DNA of 64,000 bases, from NCBI GenBank assembly GCA_004352715.1, contig SCFE01000019.1:2027545-2091544 (forward strand), in the 5' to 3' direction. The notes beneath the pieces were generated by a model that saw only the letters and a list, made by a program, of their open reading frames with translations, did not search any database and was not told the origin of the DNA. Of this stretch, positions 32,184 to 43,618 are shown in pieces (position 1 is the first letter of the stretch; each line of letters opens with the position of its first letter). This DNA comes from Hofstenia miamia (taxonomy: Eukaryota; Xenacoelomorpha; Acoela). The position numbers and the translations under genes were made by a program.

Positions 32184-35098
32184 ATGAGAGTGAAACCAAA
32201 AGAAAAGGCCCTCAGTACCCGGCAGGCCTTAAATGGTCAGAGGGTGCGAAGAATCTCCGGTCGGGTGGAATTCACAATCGGGAGTGTGGACTCGAGAAGT
32301 GGCAGTATAGGATCCACACAGACCAATGGACAACGGCACAAATGGACAGATGAGCAGAACAGGACAGCATTGGAGTGTTACAGAAGAAGCAGGCCAGATG
32401 AGAGTGGTTACAGGAAGAGAATGTTGAAAGAATGGAGGAAGGCAGGAACAGGATTAGAAGTTACANNNNNNNNNNNNNNNNNNNNNNNNNNNNNNNNNNN
32501 NNNNNNNNNNNNNNNNNNNNNNNNNNNNNNNNNNNNNNNNNNNNNNNNNNNNNNNNNNNNNNNNNNNNNNNNNNNNNNNNNNNNNNNNNNNNNNNNNNNN
32601 NNNNNNNNNNNNNNNNNNNNNNNNNNNNNNNNNNNNNNNNNNNNNNNNNNNNNNNNNNNNNNNNNNNNNNNNNNNNNNNNNNNNNNNNNNNNNNNNNNNN
32701 NNNNNNNNNNNNNNNNNNNNNNNNNNNNNTTCACAGGTGTTCATGAGAGACTAGCAGTAGCATTTGAGGAGTGTGTGGTGAGTGGGTGTCCAGAGTGGAT
32801 GGTAGTGGGAAGGACATTTCTGATACAGAAGGACCCAAAGAAAGGCAGTGAGGCAAGCAACTTCAGGCCAATCACATGTCTGCCAACAACTTGGAAATTG
32901 CTAACTTCTGTGATTTCAAGTAGGCTGGCGTGTTACTTAGAACAGAATAGGTTGATACCAGAGGAGCAGAAGGGATGTAGGACAAAGACAAGAGGATGCA
33001 AAGATCAGTTGTTAATAGACCAGGCAGTAGTGAAGAATTGTAGAAAAAGGAAGACAAACTTGGCAATGGCATGGATAGACTACAAGAAGGCACATGACAG
33101 CATATCGCATAGGTGGGTATTGAGGACGTTAGAGGCCAATGGAGTTTCACAGAAATGGGTTGAGTTTTTAGAGAGGGAGATGGGAAAGTGGCAGACTGAG
33201 ATAGACGAATATAGGTTGAGGTTTAGGCGAGGCATATTCCAGGGAGACAGCTTAGCACCACTACTGTTTGTAGTTAGCTTAATCCCCATCACAGAAAAGA
33301 TAAAGGAGGCAGGCATAGGGTATAAGATGGAGAAAAATGGTAGAGTAGNNNNNNNNNNNNNNNNNNNNNNNNNNNNNNNNNNNNNNNNNNNNNNNNNNNN
33401 NNNNNNNNNNNNNNNNNNNNNNNNNNNNNNNNNNNNNNNNNNNNNNNNNAGATAGACGGATATAGGTTGAGGTTTAGGCGAGGCATATTCCAGGGAGACA
33501 GCTTAGCACCACTACTGTTTGTAGTTAGCTTAATCCCCATCACAGAAAGGTTAAAGGAGACAGGCATAGGGTATAAGATGGAGAAGAATGGTAGAGCAGT
33601 AAGTCACCTGTGGTACATGGACGACCTGAAGATGTATGCTAGTTCAAGGAAAATGTTGCAGAAGCAAGTGGAGACATTGCAGAAGGCAAGCAGAGATTCA
33701 GGGTTGGAATTTGGATTAGGAAAGTGTGCGGCAGTAACAATGACTAGAAGTAAGTGTATGGTTGGGGATGGCTTAAGGACGAGCAGTGGGGATAAGATTG
33801 AGGAAGTCAAAGAGGGGTACAGTACTTAGGTGTGATAGAGAAAGATAGAACAGATCATGAGGAAATGAAGATGAGGCTAAGGAAAGAATACAAGAGGAAA
33901 GTAAGGAAGGTTCTACAGAAGTCAGCATTGAATGGGCAGAATAGCATAAAGGCAATTAATACATGGGCGATACCAGTATTGAGATATTCGGCAGGAATAG
34001 TTAGGTGGAACAAGAATGAACTTAGGGAGCTAGACAGGGAGACAAGGAAGATACTAGCAGCAGCGAGAGCATTCAACTTAAATGGAGATGTAGATAGGCT
34101 ATACATCACAGGGCATAAAGGAGGGAAAGGACTGCTAAGTGTGGAGGAAACTGTAGAAGGAGAAGCACTAGGGCTAAAGGAATACGTAGAAGCACAACCT
34201 AGAGGGTCACTACTGGAGGTCACTAAGGAGTTAAGGAAAATAAGAATAAAGAGTGAAGTAAAGACAGCATACCAGAATAGGATGGAATTAGAGAGACAAA
34301 CAAGGTATAGGTAGAAGGGAATGCGTGGAGAATACTGGAGGAACACAGAAAAATGTGACAGAGAAGAAAGCAACAAGTGGTTAAAAAAAGCAGTACTAAA
34401 AAGAGAAACAGAAGCACTGATAATGGCAGCACAGGAGCAAGCACTAAGAACAAAATGGGTGAAGAAGCATATAGACAGAAGAGTAGAAGTAAGTGATAAG
34501 TGTAGGCTATGTAAGAAAGAGGCAGAGACAGTAGATCATCTGATAGCAGGGTGTGAGAAGTTGGAACAAAATGAGTATAAGTTCAGGCATGACAAGGTGG
34601 GAAGAATGGTACACTGGAGTTTNNNNNNNNNNNNNNNNNNNNNNNNNNNNNNNNNNNNNNNNNNNNNNNNNNNNNNNNNNNNNNNNNNNNNNNNNNNNNN
34701 NNNNNNNNNNNNNNNNNNNNNNNNNNNNNNNNNNNNNNNNNNNNNNNNNNNNNNNNNNNNNNNNNNNNNNNNNNNNNNNNNNNNNNNNNNNNNNNNNNNN
34801 NNNNNNGGAACAGTGATAGACATAGCAGTACCAAAGGACAGGAATGTAGAAAGCAAGGAGAAAGAGAAGATAGACAAGTACAGGGAGTTGGCAGAGGAAA
34901 TAGAAAGAATGTGGAAGTTAAAGAATGTTGAAGTAGTCCCGGTAGTAGTAGGAGCACTAGGAGCAGTGAGTATGAAGCATAAGAGATACTTGGAGGAGTT
35001 GGGAGTACCAAAGTGGGGAGGAGCAGTAGCACAGAAGGCAGCATTGTTAGGAACATCTAGAGTCCTGAGGAAAGCTCTCAGACTCCCTGGGAACTGGT
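32184..35098 (+). pseudogene. R4-clade ORF: RT plus restriction-like endonuclease, disrupted
   Basis: N-terminus from 32184: basic, with WTDEQNRTALECYRRS and RKRMLKEWR (Myb-like DNA-binding segment common in R4). RT: NFRPITCLPTTWKLLT (about 32865), AWIDYKKAHDSISHRWV (about 33070), RRGIFQGDSLAPLLFV (about 33230, repeated after the gap at about 33475) and LWYMDDLKMYAS with catalytic YMDD (about 33610). C-terminus: CRLCKKEAETVDHLIAGCEK (C-x2-C-x7-H-x4-C knuckle, about 34500). The endonuclease region has GTVIDIAVPKD, then EKIDKYRELAEEIERMW (about 34810-34910). A 1-base frameshift lies near 33810 (before YLGVIEKD), and an in-frame TAG at 34312-34314 breaks the ORF, so the copy is not active. Stop at 35098. 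Confidence 0.85.
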
Positions 35099-35159
35099 GA
35101 GTTCCCCGAGCTGAAAGGGATACCAGCATGAAGCTGTGAGATGCAAGAATAATAATACT

Positions 35160-37385
35160 AATAATAGTTATTATTATTATTATTATTTAAGAACATTATT
35201 GAGCTGACGGAAGCAGTTAAAGAAAAATTCTCACCAAGCAAGATTATCTATGTTGAAATCACATCTCTTCTTAGGGCAGATCTCATGGCGAAAAACAAAG
35301 AGATCTTAAATTTAAATAGTGTCCTAAAAGAGATAAGAGCTGTCTGTGATGGAGAAATTATTCAAACTTTTACAAATTTTGTAGGTGGTGATGACCATAA
35401 AGAAATAACGTCAAAAAACTTTGCAAAAGATGAAGTACATCTATCGAATAGAAGGGTGTCAATTTTCGTAAGGAACATTAAAAAATATTTTGGACATTAC
35501 GACCTGAGATTTTAAAGTAAACCTCAATCATCCATTATTTACAACAGGCCATCTCATCATTACAACTCATATGCCCATGCCATAAAATCAGATGAAAAGG
35601 AAGTTCCTATAAAGAAACTTTTTGATCTGCTAGAATAAGGTATGCAGTTTATCAGTGATACATTCTATTGTAAAAATATTTCGCCTTATACAATTAAGAA
35701 CATGTATGTAAACATAAATATAGCAATTTTAAAAATTGCGGGAGATGTGCATCCAAATACAGGCCCTCAAGTGTGAGTTAGCAGCAATTTAGAGTCATTA
35801 AGTAATAACAAAAATAATATCAAAATAGTATATTTAAATGCTCGTAGCTTAGTAGCAAACAGAGACGAAATGAAAGACATCTTTGATCTTTGACTGCTTA
35901 GCTTATAAAACTATCTTTGCTTTTACTGAAACATGGCTAAGCAAAGCCCCCTCAAATTTGTTTAATTTCAACCATGCGAAATTTACAATTTGTAGCAAAG
36001 AAAGGGGAAGCAAAGGTAGAGGTCTGATGTTAATTATTCCACGCTATATGAAACCAACCAGACCAGAAAGATTGGAATTTGATCATTCCGACTTTGAGAC
36101 TCTTTGGGTGGAAACAAAAAAATCAAAGAAATCGCAAATGTCTTTTCTGATTAATATTAGTTATTGCCAACGAAAAAACTACAGAAAGGATTTCATTAAC
36201 TTAAGATGACTGAAGTGCAGAATGCCTCTCAAGTGAACAAAGAAATACAACTAGTAGGAGATTACAATATAAACTATCATTCTAAAATAGAGAAGAAATT
36301 GATTGACAGGTTTTTTGAAGATCTAAATTTCAAAGGTAGTCAATAAGTTAACACCCACTCGAGGAAACTCGTTAATTGACTATTTTATTTCAAATTCAGA
36401 AGATACTCGTTTTGAAAGCTTTGTGTTTGATTCTTACTCCGATCGTAACTTATATTTATTTGTCACAAGTGAAACTTCGTAAACGCTACCACTCCCATAG
36501 CTTTGCCAACTTTAGTGAAAAAAATTCACTAAACTACTTGAAAATGTGCAATGGGAATATATTTATACATTAGAAAACTGCAATGACATGTTTAGATTTC
36601 CTATTTATCAGCTAAACAATTGACTTAAAAAACAGGTAAGCCCAAAATTGTTGAAATCCAAGTAAATCTCAGCTCTAGCTGAAAAAAAGGAAGTAGCTTT
36701 GGACAAATTATGCAAACAATACACCAAGGACAAAGTCAACAAATAAAATGAGGCAAAAATAAATTTTATGATTGCTTGAAATTTTAAAAAATAAAGCAGG
36801 CAAAGCTGTTCTATGATAATCTTGCTAATTCTAGATGCAAATGGATAGGATTTTGTCATCAAATCAATTTGCTTATAGAGAAAGCTATAGCAGTTTAGAC
36901 ACTCTGCTTCCTTTAATTGAAAGTACAAAGTATGCATTAAATCAACAAATGAGTAGCTGCATTGCAATGATTGACTTAAACAATGATTTGATAACCTGGA
37001 TTTTGACATCCTAGATAAAAAATTATATTGTTACGGTTTGAATCAAATTCTAGAAACCTCATTCAAAACTTTCTAACGAATAGACAACATCTTGTCTACA
37101 TAAATAGTACACATTCAAGCTATTTAACACCTAATACTGTAGAGGAGTACCTCAAGGTAGAGTATTGGGCCCTATTTTAGAAGGGCCTTACGTTAAGGAT
37201 GTAGAAGTCCTTAAGTATGCAGATGACACTGGCTTAATCAGTCGGAATAGTAGTCCTATTATTGGTGCAAGAATTTTAGAAACAAAGATTGAAATTATTA
37301 AAAATTATTCTAAACAAAATAAACTCACAATGAATAATGATAAAACTTTCGACTTGGAGGCCGCAAACAAGAGGAAAATGTGAAT
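35160..37385 (+). pseudogene. CR1/L2-like LINE relic (endonuclease and RT)
   Basis: Ordered blocks on the plus strand, in several frames. DEVHLSNRRVSIFVRNIKKY (about 35430) is the region before the endonuclease. KIVYLNARSLVANRDEMKDI (about 35823) starts an APE-type endonuclease. FAFTETWLSKAPSNLFNF and RGLMLIIPR (about 35915-36045) and LVGDYNINYHS (about 36255) are endonuclease motifs. RT follows with GVPQGRVLGPI (about 37143) and LKYADDTGLIS (catalytic YADD, about 37210). Much of the RT between 36400 and 37100 is decayed. Many stops and frameshifts; inactive. Confidence 0.75.
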
Positions 37386-37439
37386 TTACGATTCAAAAGC
37401 TGTCAAAATTACACTATCTAAATTGTCTACCATGGTATT

Positions 37440-37760
37440 CAGTGAGTAAACAATTCAAGTGTCACAAAACAACATCAACCTTTTCTATCATTCCTCAAGG
37501 GGCCGAGCAAGAAAAGAGCAGAAAACTCATTCAATTCTTTCTAATTCTCGTGACTGTATCCACTTATTCATGGAATTGTATACTTCGAGAGGAAACGAGG
37601 TTTTTTCTACAAATATTTGTGTTTTGAGTGGTTTGACATCAGTAATGAGGATACCGTTTTAGACAACGCACCATGCCAGCTGAGATTAGCACTTTACTCT
37701 GCTCAACTATCTCCAATTGAGCTGTTTTGGAACATATTCAAGACGTAATGTAAATCGCAA
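37440..37760 (+). pseudogene. IS630/Tc-like transposase fragment
   Basis: SRGRARKEQKTHSILSNSRD then IHLFMELYTS (about 37495-37580) in one frame, and DNAPCQLRLALYS with LSPIELFWNIFKT (about 37660-37742) in another, match the order of the catalytic core of an IS630-like DDE transposase (middle strands, second Asp, third acidic residue within SPIE). A frame change and missing flanks show a small relic. It abuts the 3' end of the LINE relic to its left. Confidence 0.6.
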
Positions 37761-37829
37761 TTGCAACTACGTCAGTCTAAAATTGTGATAACGCCATCAA
37801 GTAAGACATCGCCTTGACATTTTAGAACA

Positions 37830-38870
37830 AATAATTTCTTGTACACTATACGTTCGAAAATTCTGGCAATTACTGGTGTTATGGATATTGGACGATGGTC
37901 TGAGGGCGATTTTGGTTGTTTAATTTTCCGCAGCGCCACTATTCTAGAACATTTATATGAATCAGGAAACTTACTTTGTTTGAAATATGGTTGAAAATAT
38001 GGAGTATCGGCTCAGATAGTGAATGTGAGTTCTGCGAATACACCCAGCGGGGAATTCCGTCGCTACCACAAGCCGTTTTCTTGATTGATTTCAATGCATA
38101 GTAGACATCATGAAGGGAAAGCTGGGGTGCTAGCTGATAATCTGAGATTGGTTCCAAGGTGACGGTCTTCAACTTAGGAGATACTATTGAAGTAACTGTT
38201 CAGATCTGAGACATTGAAAGGACTTTCCGTTAGCTGCGGTGACTTTCTAGTGTGATTGATGACTTGTCACCATTTAGCACTGCGTTTTTTGTAATTTTTA
38301 TTAAAACTTCCAATAATGTTAGCTTTGATTCTTTCATTGAGAAACTGAACATGAGTGTATTTCCCTTGCATGTGGTATCTGTTCTTCTCTTTCAGCATAA
38401 GTTTAAGATTGGGTGCCATAAAGTGGGCATCCCGCGAGGACATTTTAACCTTTTTTATATGGATGTCTAGAAGTGCCGTAATGATATCATTGAAAATATT
38501 TACCGCTGTGCCAGTGTCTGAAATATTGTATAAATATGAAAAATTCTGACGGACAACTCCTAAACGGTGTTTCCTGACATCACGGAAGTATCTCATGTAC
38601 CTTTTTAGCCGCTGTTTCTGACGAGGCGAACAGATGATGGCTTTGTTACCAGTCGGTAACACAGATTTGACTGTCCCACAGTCCTCATATAAATCGGGTT
38701 GATTACAGAAGACAAAATCAAGCTGTTTATCTTTGCAGGTTGCTGCATTTAATGCTACACCAGCACAAAGTGCAATCAATGACAAGTCAGCGTGATCGAT
38801 ACATAGTATCCTCGGGGACCTAAGCATTGACTGAATTCTGACACTGTACACCATTACAATTCCTTACAAT
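37830..38870 (-). pseudogene. CR1-like LINE relic, endonuclease end plus RT start (minus strand)
   Basis: From 38854 on the minus strand: RILCIDHADLSLIALCAGV and KQLDFVFCNQPDLYEDCG (C-terminal endonuclease), then KAIICSPRQKQRLKRYMRYF (linker). After a gap in frame come DYQLAPQLSLHDVYYALKS, KKTACGSDGIPRWV and EPILHIFNHI (about 38130-37980), the start of RT. The last block is homologous to the RT starts at 4073 and 61, so all three belong to related LINEs. At least two frame changes; truncated at about 37830. Confidence 0.75.
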
Positions 38871-38889
38871 ATTTTTTAAAGTAATTTTG

Positions 38890-39370
38890 TCAAATTTTTA
38901 TCAATGCAAAGGAATTTATCAGGAAGGATCACAACAGAATTTAAATCCCATTAAATATATTTCCCCAATTTTTACTAAATTGCAAATTATAGTATTTAAT
39001 ACTGTTAGAAATAAAACAAGCCCAGTCTAACTGAAATCAAAAGAAATAAATTAAAATCCTAATTTTACACTTTCCCTGGACAAAGCATTTAACACAAATA
39101 CATGTACATCTTCCCAAGACAAAAATACATTTGAAGTGAAATAGAATACTCCGAGTAAAGTAAATAAATAATTTTCCTTCCCAGATATAATTTATGCATT
39201 TCTAATATTAATCATCCTTATAACTTCATTGTGTTTAAAAACATTTCACTTTATTCAAATTCCAAGTCTATACTCTAGCAGATTTGTATACATTTTTTCG
39301 GGTGGTAGTTTTTGACAATAATGAATAACTTATTGACAATCACTTTCTTCAAATCGACATCGCCAATACA
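38890..39370. other. AT-rich intergenic DNA, nothing recognised
   Basis: No ORF, repeat or regulatory signature stands out. Confidence 0.4.
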
Positions 39371-39374
39371 TATT

Positions 39375-39860
39375 GGACGGTTGGTACCGACACAAGTAAC
39401 TTTCAAACCGACATACAGAAACTTGATATTGAGATCGCCTTTGTACTTAAATATTTCAAATAACTATTATTTTCGCATAGAAAAATCGGAATTATTGTAA
39501 AATAAATGTTTTTTACACTCAATAACTCGAATTTTTTTTTAAAAATTCTTAAATTCGACTCGAAAACCCTGGTCGATTCCACCAAGTCTCAAATCTTCAA
39601 AATTGACACTGACACAAATTTTTCTAAGGGAGAAACAAAGTTTTTGAGTCGAATTCGAGTATTTTCTAAAGAAAATTCCGAGTTTTTTGGGGTAAAAACA
39701 TTTTTTACAATAATTCCGATTACTAAAGAAATTGAAAATAACTTAATTTTTACGGTCTTTTTTTACGAAGTGGATTTCGGGTTTTGCAAATTTTTCCTCC
39801 AAGTTTTTATAAATGAGTTTTGCGAGTTATCCGGTTCATTTAAAAAAAGATAAGACATTT
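39375..39860. repeat. degraded relative of the GGTTGGTAC MITE family
   Basis: CGGTTGGTACCGACACAAGT (about 39378) followed by AAACCGACATA and TTGAGATCG words resembles the terminal repeat of the MITE nest at 40220-41195. TCTTCAAAATTGACACT...TTTTTCTAAGGG near 39590 resembles the interior of the 172-bp element at 40486. The second end was not identified, so this is a tentative older copy. Confidence 0.4.
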
Positions 39861-40485
39861 TTTAAATATCACAATTTACACAAGTTAAAACTACATCAAC
39901 TTTTAATTCATAAAAAAATTTTGCAATTTATATTCTAATTATCTTAGCAAATTCATCGCGATTGCCAAATGTAGGCATTATTAACCAAAAAAACTCAGTA
40001 CTACTATACTTATAACGCTTTGTCATGGTGTTTCAACGTTCATATTTGTAATTAAAATAAGTAATTCATACAATATTTAAGCTATTTGATTGTTAACAAC
40101 AATTTAAGGTAGGAAATTCTTATTTATGAACTCTATATTGATTTCGAACGCTTTGACTGTTGAGCACTTTGACTGACACCGCTTATTCAGGTTCTTGACA
40201 TCCCGAGTTCTCGAAACCGGGTTGGTACTTTTTATCAACATACGAAATCTTGAAACCGACATAGGGAACCTTGAGATCGACATAGCAAATCGTTATCACA
40301 AAATGAACAAAAAATTTAGCATACCTATCAATTACATCAAAAAAGACATCAAAATTTAGTTTTAGCAGTTTTTTATTGAGTTGTAATCTAGACTAAATGA
40401 TAAAATATTATACTTGATTTCATAAAAAAACTCGGATAAATATTTTAATGTACATATGAGAAAATTTTAAATGACCCATCTTTAT

Positions 40486-40657
40486 GGTTGGTACTTTTTT
40501 TCATTCTTGAAAATATCAAATCTTCCAAATTTTTCTCAGAATGGACACTTGCAGTAATTTTTCTAAGGGAAATGTGTCCATTAAATAATATTCTTGAAAG
40601 GATTTGAGATATATTTGGAAAATTTGAGATTTTCAAGAATGAAAAAAAGTACCAACC
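40486..40657. mobile_element. 172-bp MITE with 9-bp target duplication
   Basis: The terminal inverted repeat, GGTTGGTACTTTTTTTCATT, is mirrored at 40638-40657. It is flanked by CATCTTTAT at 40477-40485 and 40658-40666, a perfect 9-bp target duplication, as produced by Mutator-like transposases. It is inserted in the centre of the outer palindrome. Confidence 0.88.
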
Positions 40658-40713
40658 CATCTTTATACCTCATTCATTGCTAATTTTTTGTTCATATTGT
40701 CATAACGATACAA

Positions 40714-41116
40714 GGTTGGTACTTGAAACGAATACCAATTTCTCAAAACGAATACTAAATATATAGTTTGTAACAGATGTATATTGGACATAGTTTAAAG
40801 AGACAATCATATAATTATTGTAAATGTTTTTATTTTTAATAGTCAATTAATTTCCGTATTCCTGTTTAGTTTAAAATTTTTAAATCCAATTTAAATTTTC
40901 TAAGTGTGGCCTATATTTGAATATCGAGATGCAGTCACAACCCCCAAAAATTGCAAATTTTAATTCTCTGTCTAAATGCCATAAACATATGATTTCATAG
41001 CGATTGCTATTGGTTGAAAGCTAACAAAAGTTTCCGTAGTTACATTTTCTCAGTATCCGTTTTGAGATTTTTGGTATTCGTTTTGAGATATTCAGTATTC
41101 CTTTCAAGTACCAACC
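40714..41116. mobile_element. 403-bp MITE with 9-bp target duplication
   Basis: The end repeats begin GGTTGGTACTTGAAACGAAT at 40714, with the complement ending at 41116. CTCAAAACGAATAC is repeated within each arm. It is flanked by ACGATACAA at 40705-40713 and 41117-41125, a perfect 9-bp target duplication. It is inserted in the right arm of the outer palindrome and shares GGTTGGTAC termini with the other two elements. Confidence 0.88.
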
Positions 41117-41724
41117 ACGATACAATATGTCGATCTCAAGGTTCCCTATGTCGGTTTCAAGATTTCGTATGTTGATAAAAAGTACCAACTCGAAAACCCT
41201 GGTAGAAATTTCCATTGTTTTCTCGATTAATTTCGTATTTCAAGCCAATAAAGTTGTTTATTTGTGCTGGTTGGTTCTTAAATATGTCAATTCATAATCT
41301 TATGGCTGTCAGAATTTATCTTACAACTGTCAGAAAAAGTCGTTATTGTTTAAAATGAGCTTTATTGGGACATTGCTTAAGAGACATCTAGTTAAAATAG
41401 TATCTATATGAGAAAGGCATTAAAATAACATTTCACTTGCTTCCTACATACATAATTTTCTAAATTTTTCAAAGGTTTCATATTCACATTAATCAATTAC
41501 TTAAACTTCAAAAGGTATTTTAATAATTTTAATTATTTTACTATTTACCATATTGATAATGCTTTTTGATTAATGCTATTGGATAAGAGTGATTTCCATA
41601 GTTACATCTTTTCTGACAGCTGTAAGAAAAATTCTTGACAGATTTAATAACCAACCATTCGTGCTTATTGTTGCTAGGAAACAAGTACGTTAATTTATTT
41701 AATTGGACATCTGAGTTTTCACGA

Positions 41725-41931
41725 ATGTCTACAAAAATGCAGAAAAAGAAAGATTCAGGCCGCCAAAGTGCTTCATCAAAAGAGTTTGAGAAATTTATCT
41801 TGTTAATTTTCTTTATTATTTAATTTAGAGGCTCTGCTAGTGCAAAAGCTGAACACAAAGCAAATGCACGTCATCAACAATTAGTTGTATGGCCGGAGTG
41901 GAATGATACTGATATTAATCAAGAAAAATGG
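41725..41931 (+). CDS. ADGB: androglobin 5' coding exons
   Basis: The start MSTKMQKKKDSGRQSASS (41725) has the Lys-rich opening of the family. The second exon ends LVVWPEWNDTDINQEKW before GTATAA. The junction needs either a 27-bp intron (41802-41828, GTTAAT...TTTAG), which is extremely short, or a weak GTGCTT donor at 41768 with an AG at 41830. Both keep frame. The second exon is secure; the exact first exon is not. Confidence 0.75.
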
Positions 41932-43423
41932 GTATAATAGTTATTAGCATTACCTTGCGCCTGGTTTATATGTAAATGTGTGCTAATTGTTCTCAATAGC
42001 GTCGCTAGTGTTTTCCTATAATTAAATTCAGATATTTTCTTTTGAAGAGATGCAGATACCGTCAGATATATGTAAATTGTAGAATATGAATGTTATGGAT
42101 GTGTGTTTCATTTAAATGCACGGCGAAGGTGCAGAATAGTGCCACGCGAATGCACGCGGACAAAATAAACACTATTAGAGAGTAAAAAATGATTAGAAAT
42201 GGAATAAATACATGAATTATGTAAAGTTATCGATCTATATCCATTATATTTTAAACTTGTCATGTATTTTATTGCATTTCTCATCATTTTTTACCCTCTG
42301 ATTTTGTTTATTTTGTCCGCGTGCTCCGCGTGCATTCGCGTGGCACTATTCTGCACCTTCGCCCAAATGCACTAAGTATGCGAGTCCAAAACGAGAATGC
42401 ACGATGTCCAAAATTGCAAGCTGCAATTATAAGACAACCATGTTGCGTAATATGAATTGTACTAATGTCGAGGGTTGTCGTAGGATGGAATGGAGGAGCT
42501 GTCCCAATGGTCCCATGGGATCATCGTAACACGAAATTTTTCCCGAAGTATTCTTTCTGAACGCATTGTTTTTACAGGGTTTCCTGGAAAAAAAACATGT
42601 TTGAAACGGTGTTTTAAATACCTGTTTTTTCATTGTTTTTCAACATCTTTTTTCAGAATATTTTTGTATCAAATAGTCTCTCATCAGTCTTAAAAATATT
42701 TTAAGAAATTCACATTTATACCTTTCCTATCTTTAAAAATTAAGATAATGTGTTACTAATTGAATATCAGTATCTAACAGGGTTGTTGTGGGTCTTGGAA
42801 TGTCACTAAGCACAATGAAATCATTAGGTCGATGAAGCATTTTGAAACATTCAGAGACAATCTTTAAAATACATTTGTTATTTTTGTTTGTTTTCCAACA
42901 CAACACAACATCATTTATCAGTTATTCTGAACTACTCTGAGCTTCTTAGTGAGGAATTGTTGGAAATTTAAAAGGAGTGAATTTTTTATCCAGCCGGCAA
43001 GTAACTAGTGCATGAATATTTTCTGATAAGAAATTTTGATTCCGTTTTATGCTTCTCATATAAAATTTACAGTTCTTTACAATGATATTGGCAAAGCAAG
43101 CCACTGAAAGCCGGAGATCACTTCTGCAGCCAAGATTAGTGACAGAATCTTTCACAAGTTTTTTGAGGTGAGCAGAAATTAAAGACTTAATTCGTGAACA
43201 AGCTGATTCAAAGTTACTAATTACGAGAATTTCGAGTTTTTTCTCATTGATCATTAATTCGAATAGTGCCAGATAATTTGATATTAATTTGACAAGATCA
43301 TCTAATTTAGCAGATAATTTATATATTGACAAATCAACAATGTCAAGTGGAAGACAGACCAGATATGAAGATTAAATTTATGGTATTGGTGTCCATGATT
43401 GGCACAATGAGTCCCAAAGAAGC

Positions 43424-43459
<36 letters not shown>

Positions 43460-43586
43460 NNNNNNNNNNNNNNNNNNNNNNNNNNNNNNNNNNNNNNNNN
43501 NNNNNNNNNNNNNNNNNNNNNNNNNNNNNNNNNNNNNNNNNNNNNNNNNNNNNNNNNNNNNNNNNNNNNNNNNNNNNNNNNNNNNN

Positions 43587-43618
<32 letters not shown>

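Larger units (their letters stand above)
32086..35165 (+). mobile_element. R4/Dong-like non-LTR retrotransposon in a TAA microsatellite
   Basis: A restriction-like-endonuclease LINE. The left flank is (TAA)n ending near 32100. The right flank, after GATGCAAG, is AATAATAATACTAATAATA running into (TTA)n at about 35145-35185. R4-clade elements of the Dong type are known to insert specifically in TAA repeats, which fits exactly. Single ORF order: DNA-binding N-terminus, RT, C-terminal zinc knuckle, endonuclease. Three N gaps (32466-32729, 33349-33449, 34623-34806) and duplicated gap edges complicate it. The GC content of the first 100 bp is much higher than its surroundings. Confidence 0.85.
40220..41195. 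mobile_element. outer palindromic MITE with GGTTGGTAC ends
   Basis: The left arm, GTTGGTACTTTTTATCAACA, continues to TTGAGATCGACATAG and AACAAAAAATTTAGC (40220-40325). It is matched in inverted orientation by the segments at about 40679-40713 and 41126-41190. The right arm is interrupted by the 403-bp element, and the middle by the 172-bp element. When both are removed, the arms pair over at least 100 bp. A TCGAAA(A)CC-like sequence flanks both ends. No coding capacity. Confidence 0.75.

Noticed and set aside
33855-34453. Leucine- and serine-rich minus-strand ORFs opposite the R4 element
   Set aside because: Antisense of a Lys/Glu-rich coding strand; no domain, and they depend on the sense ORF.
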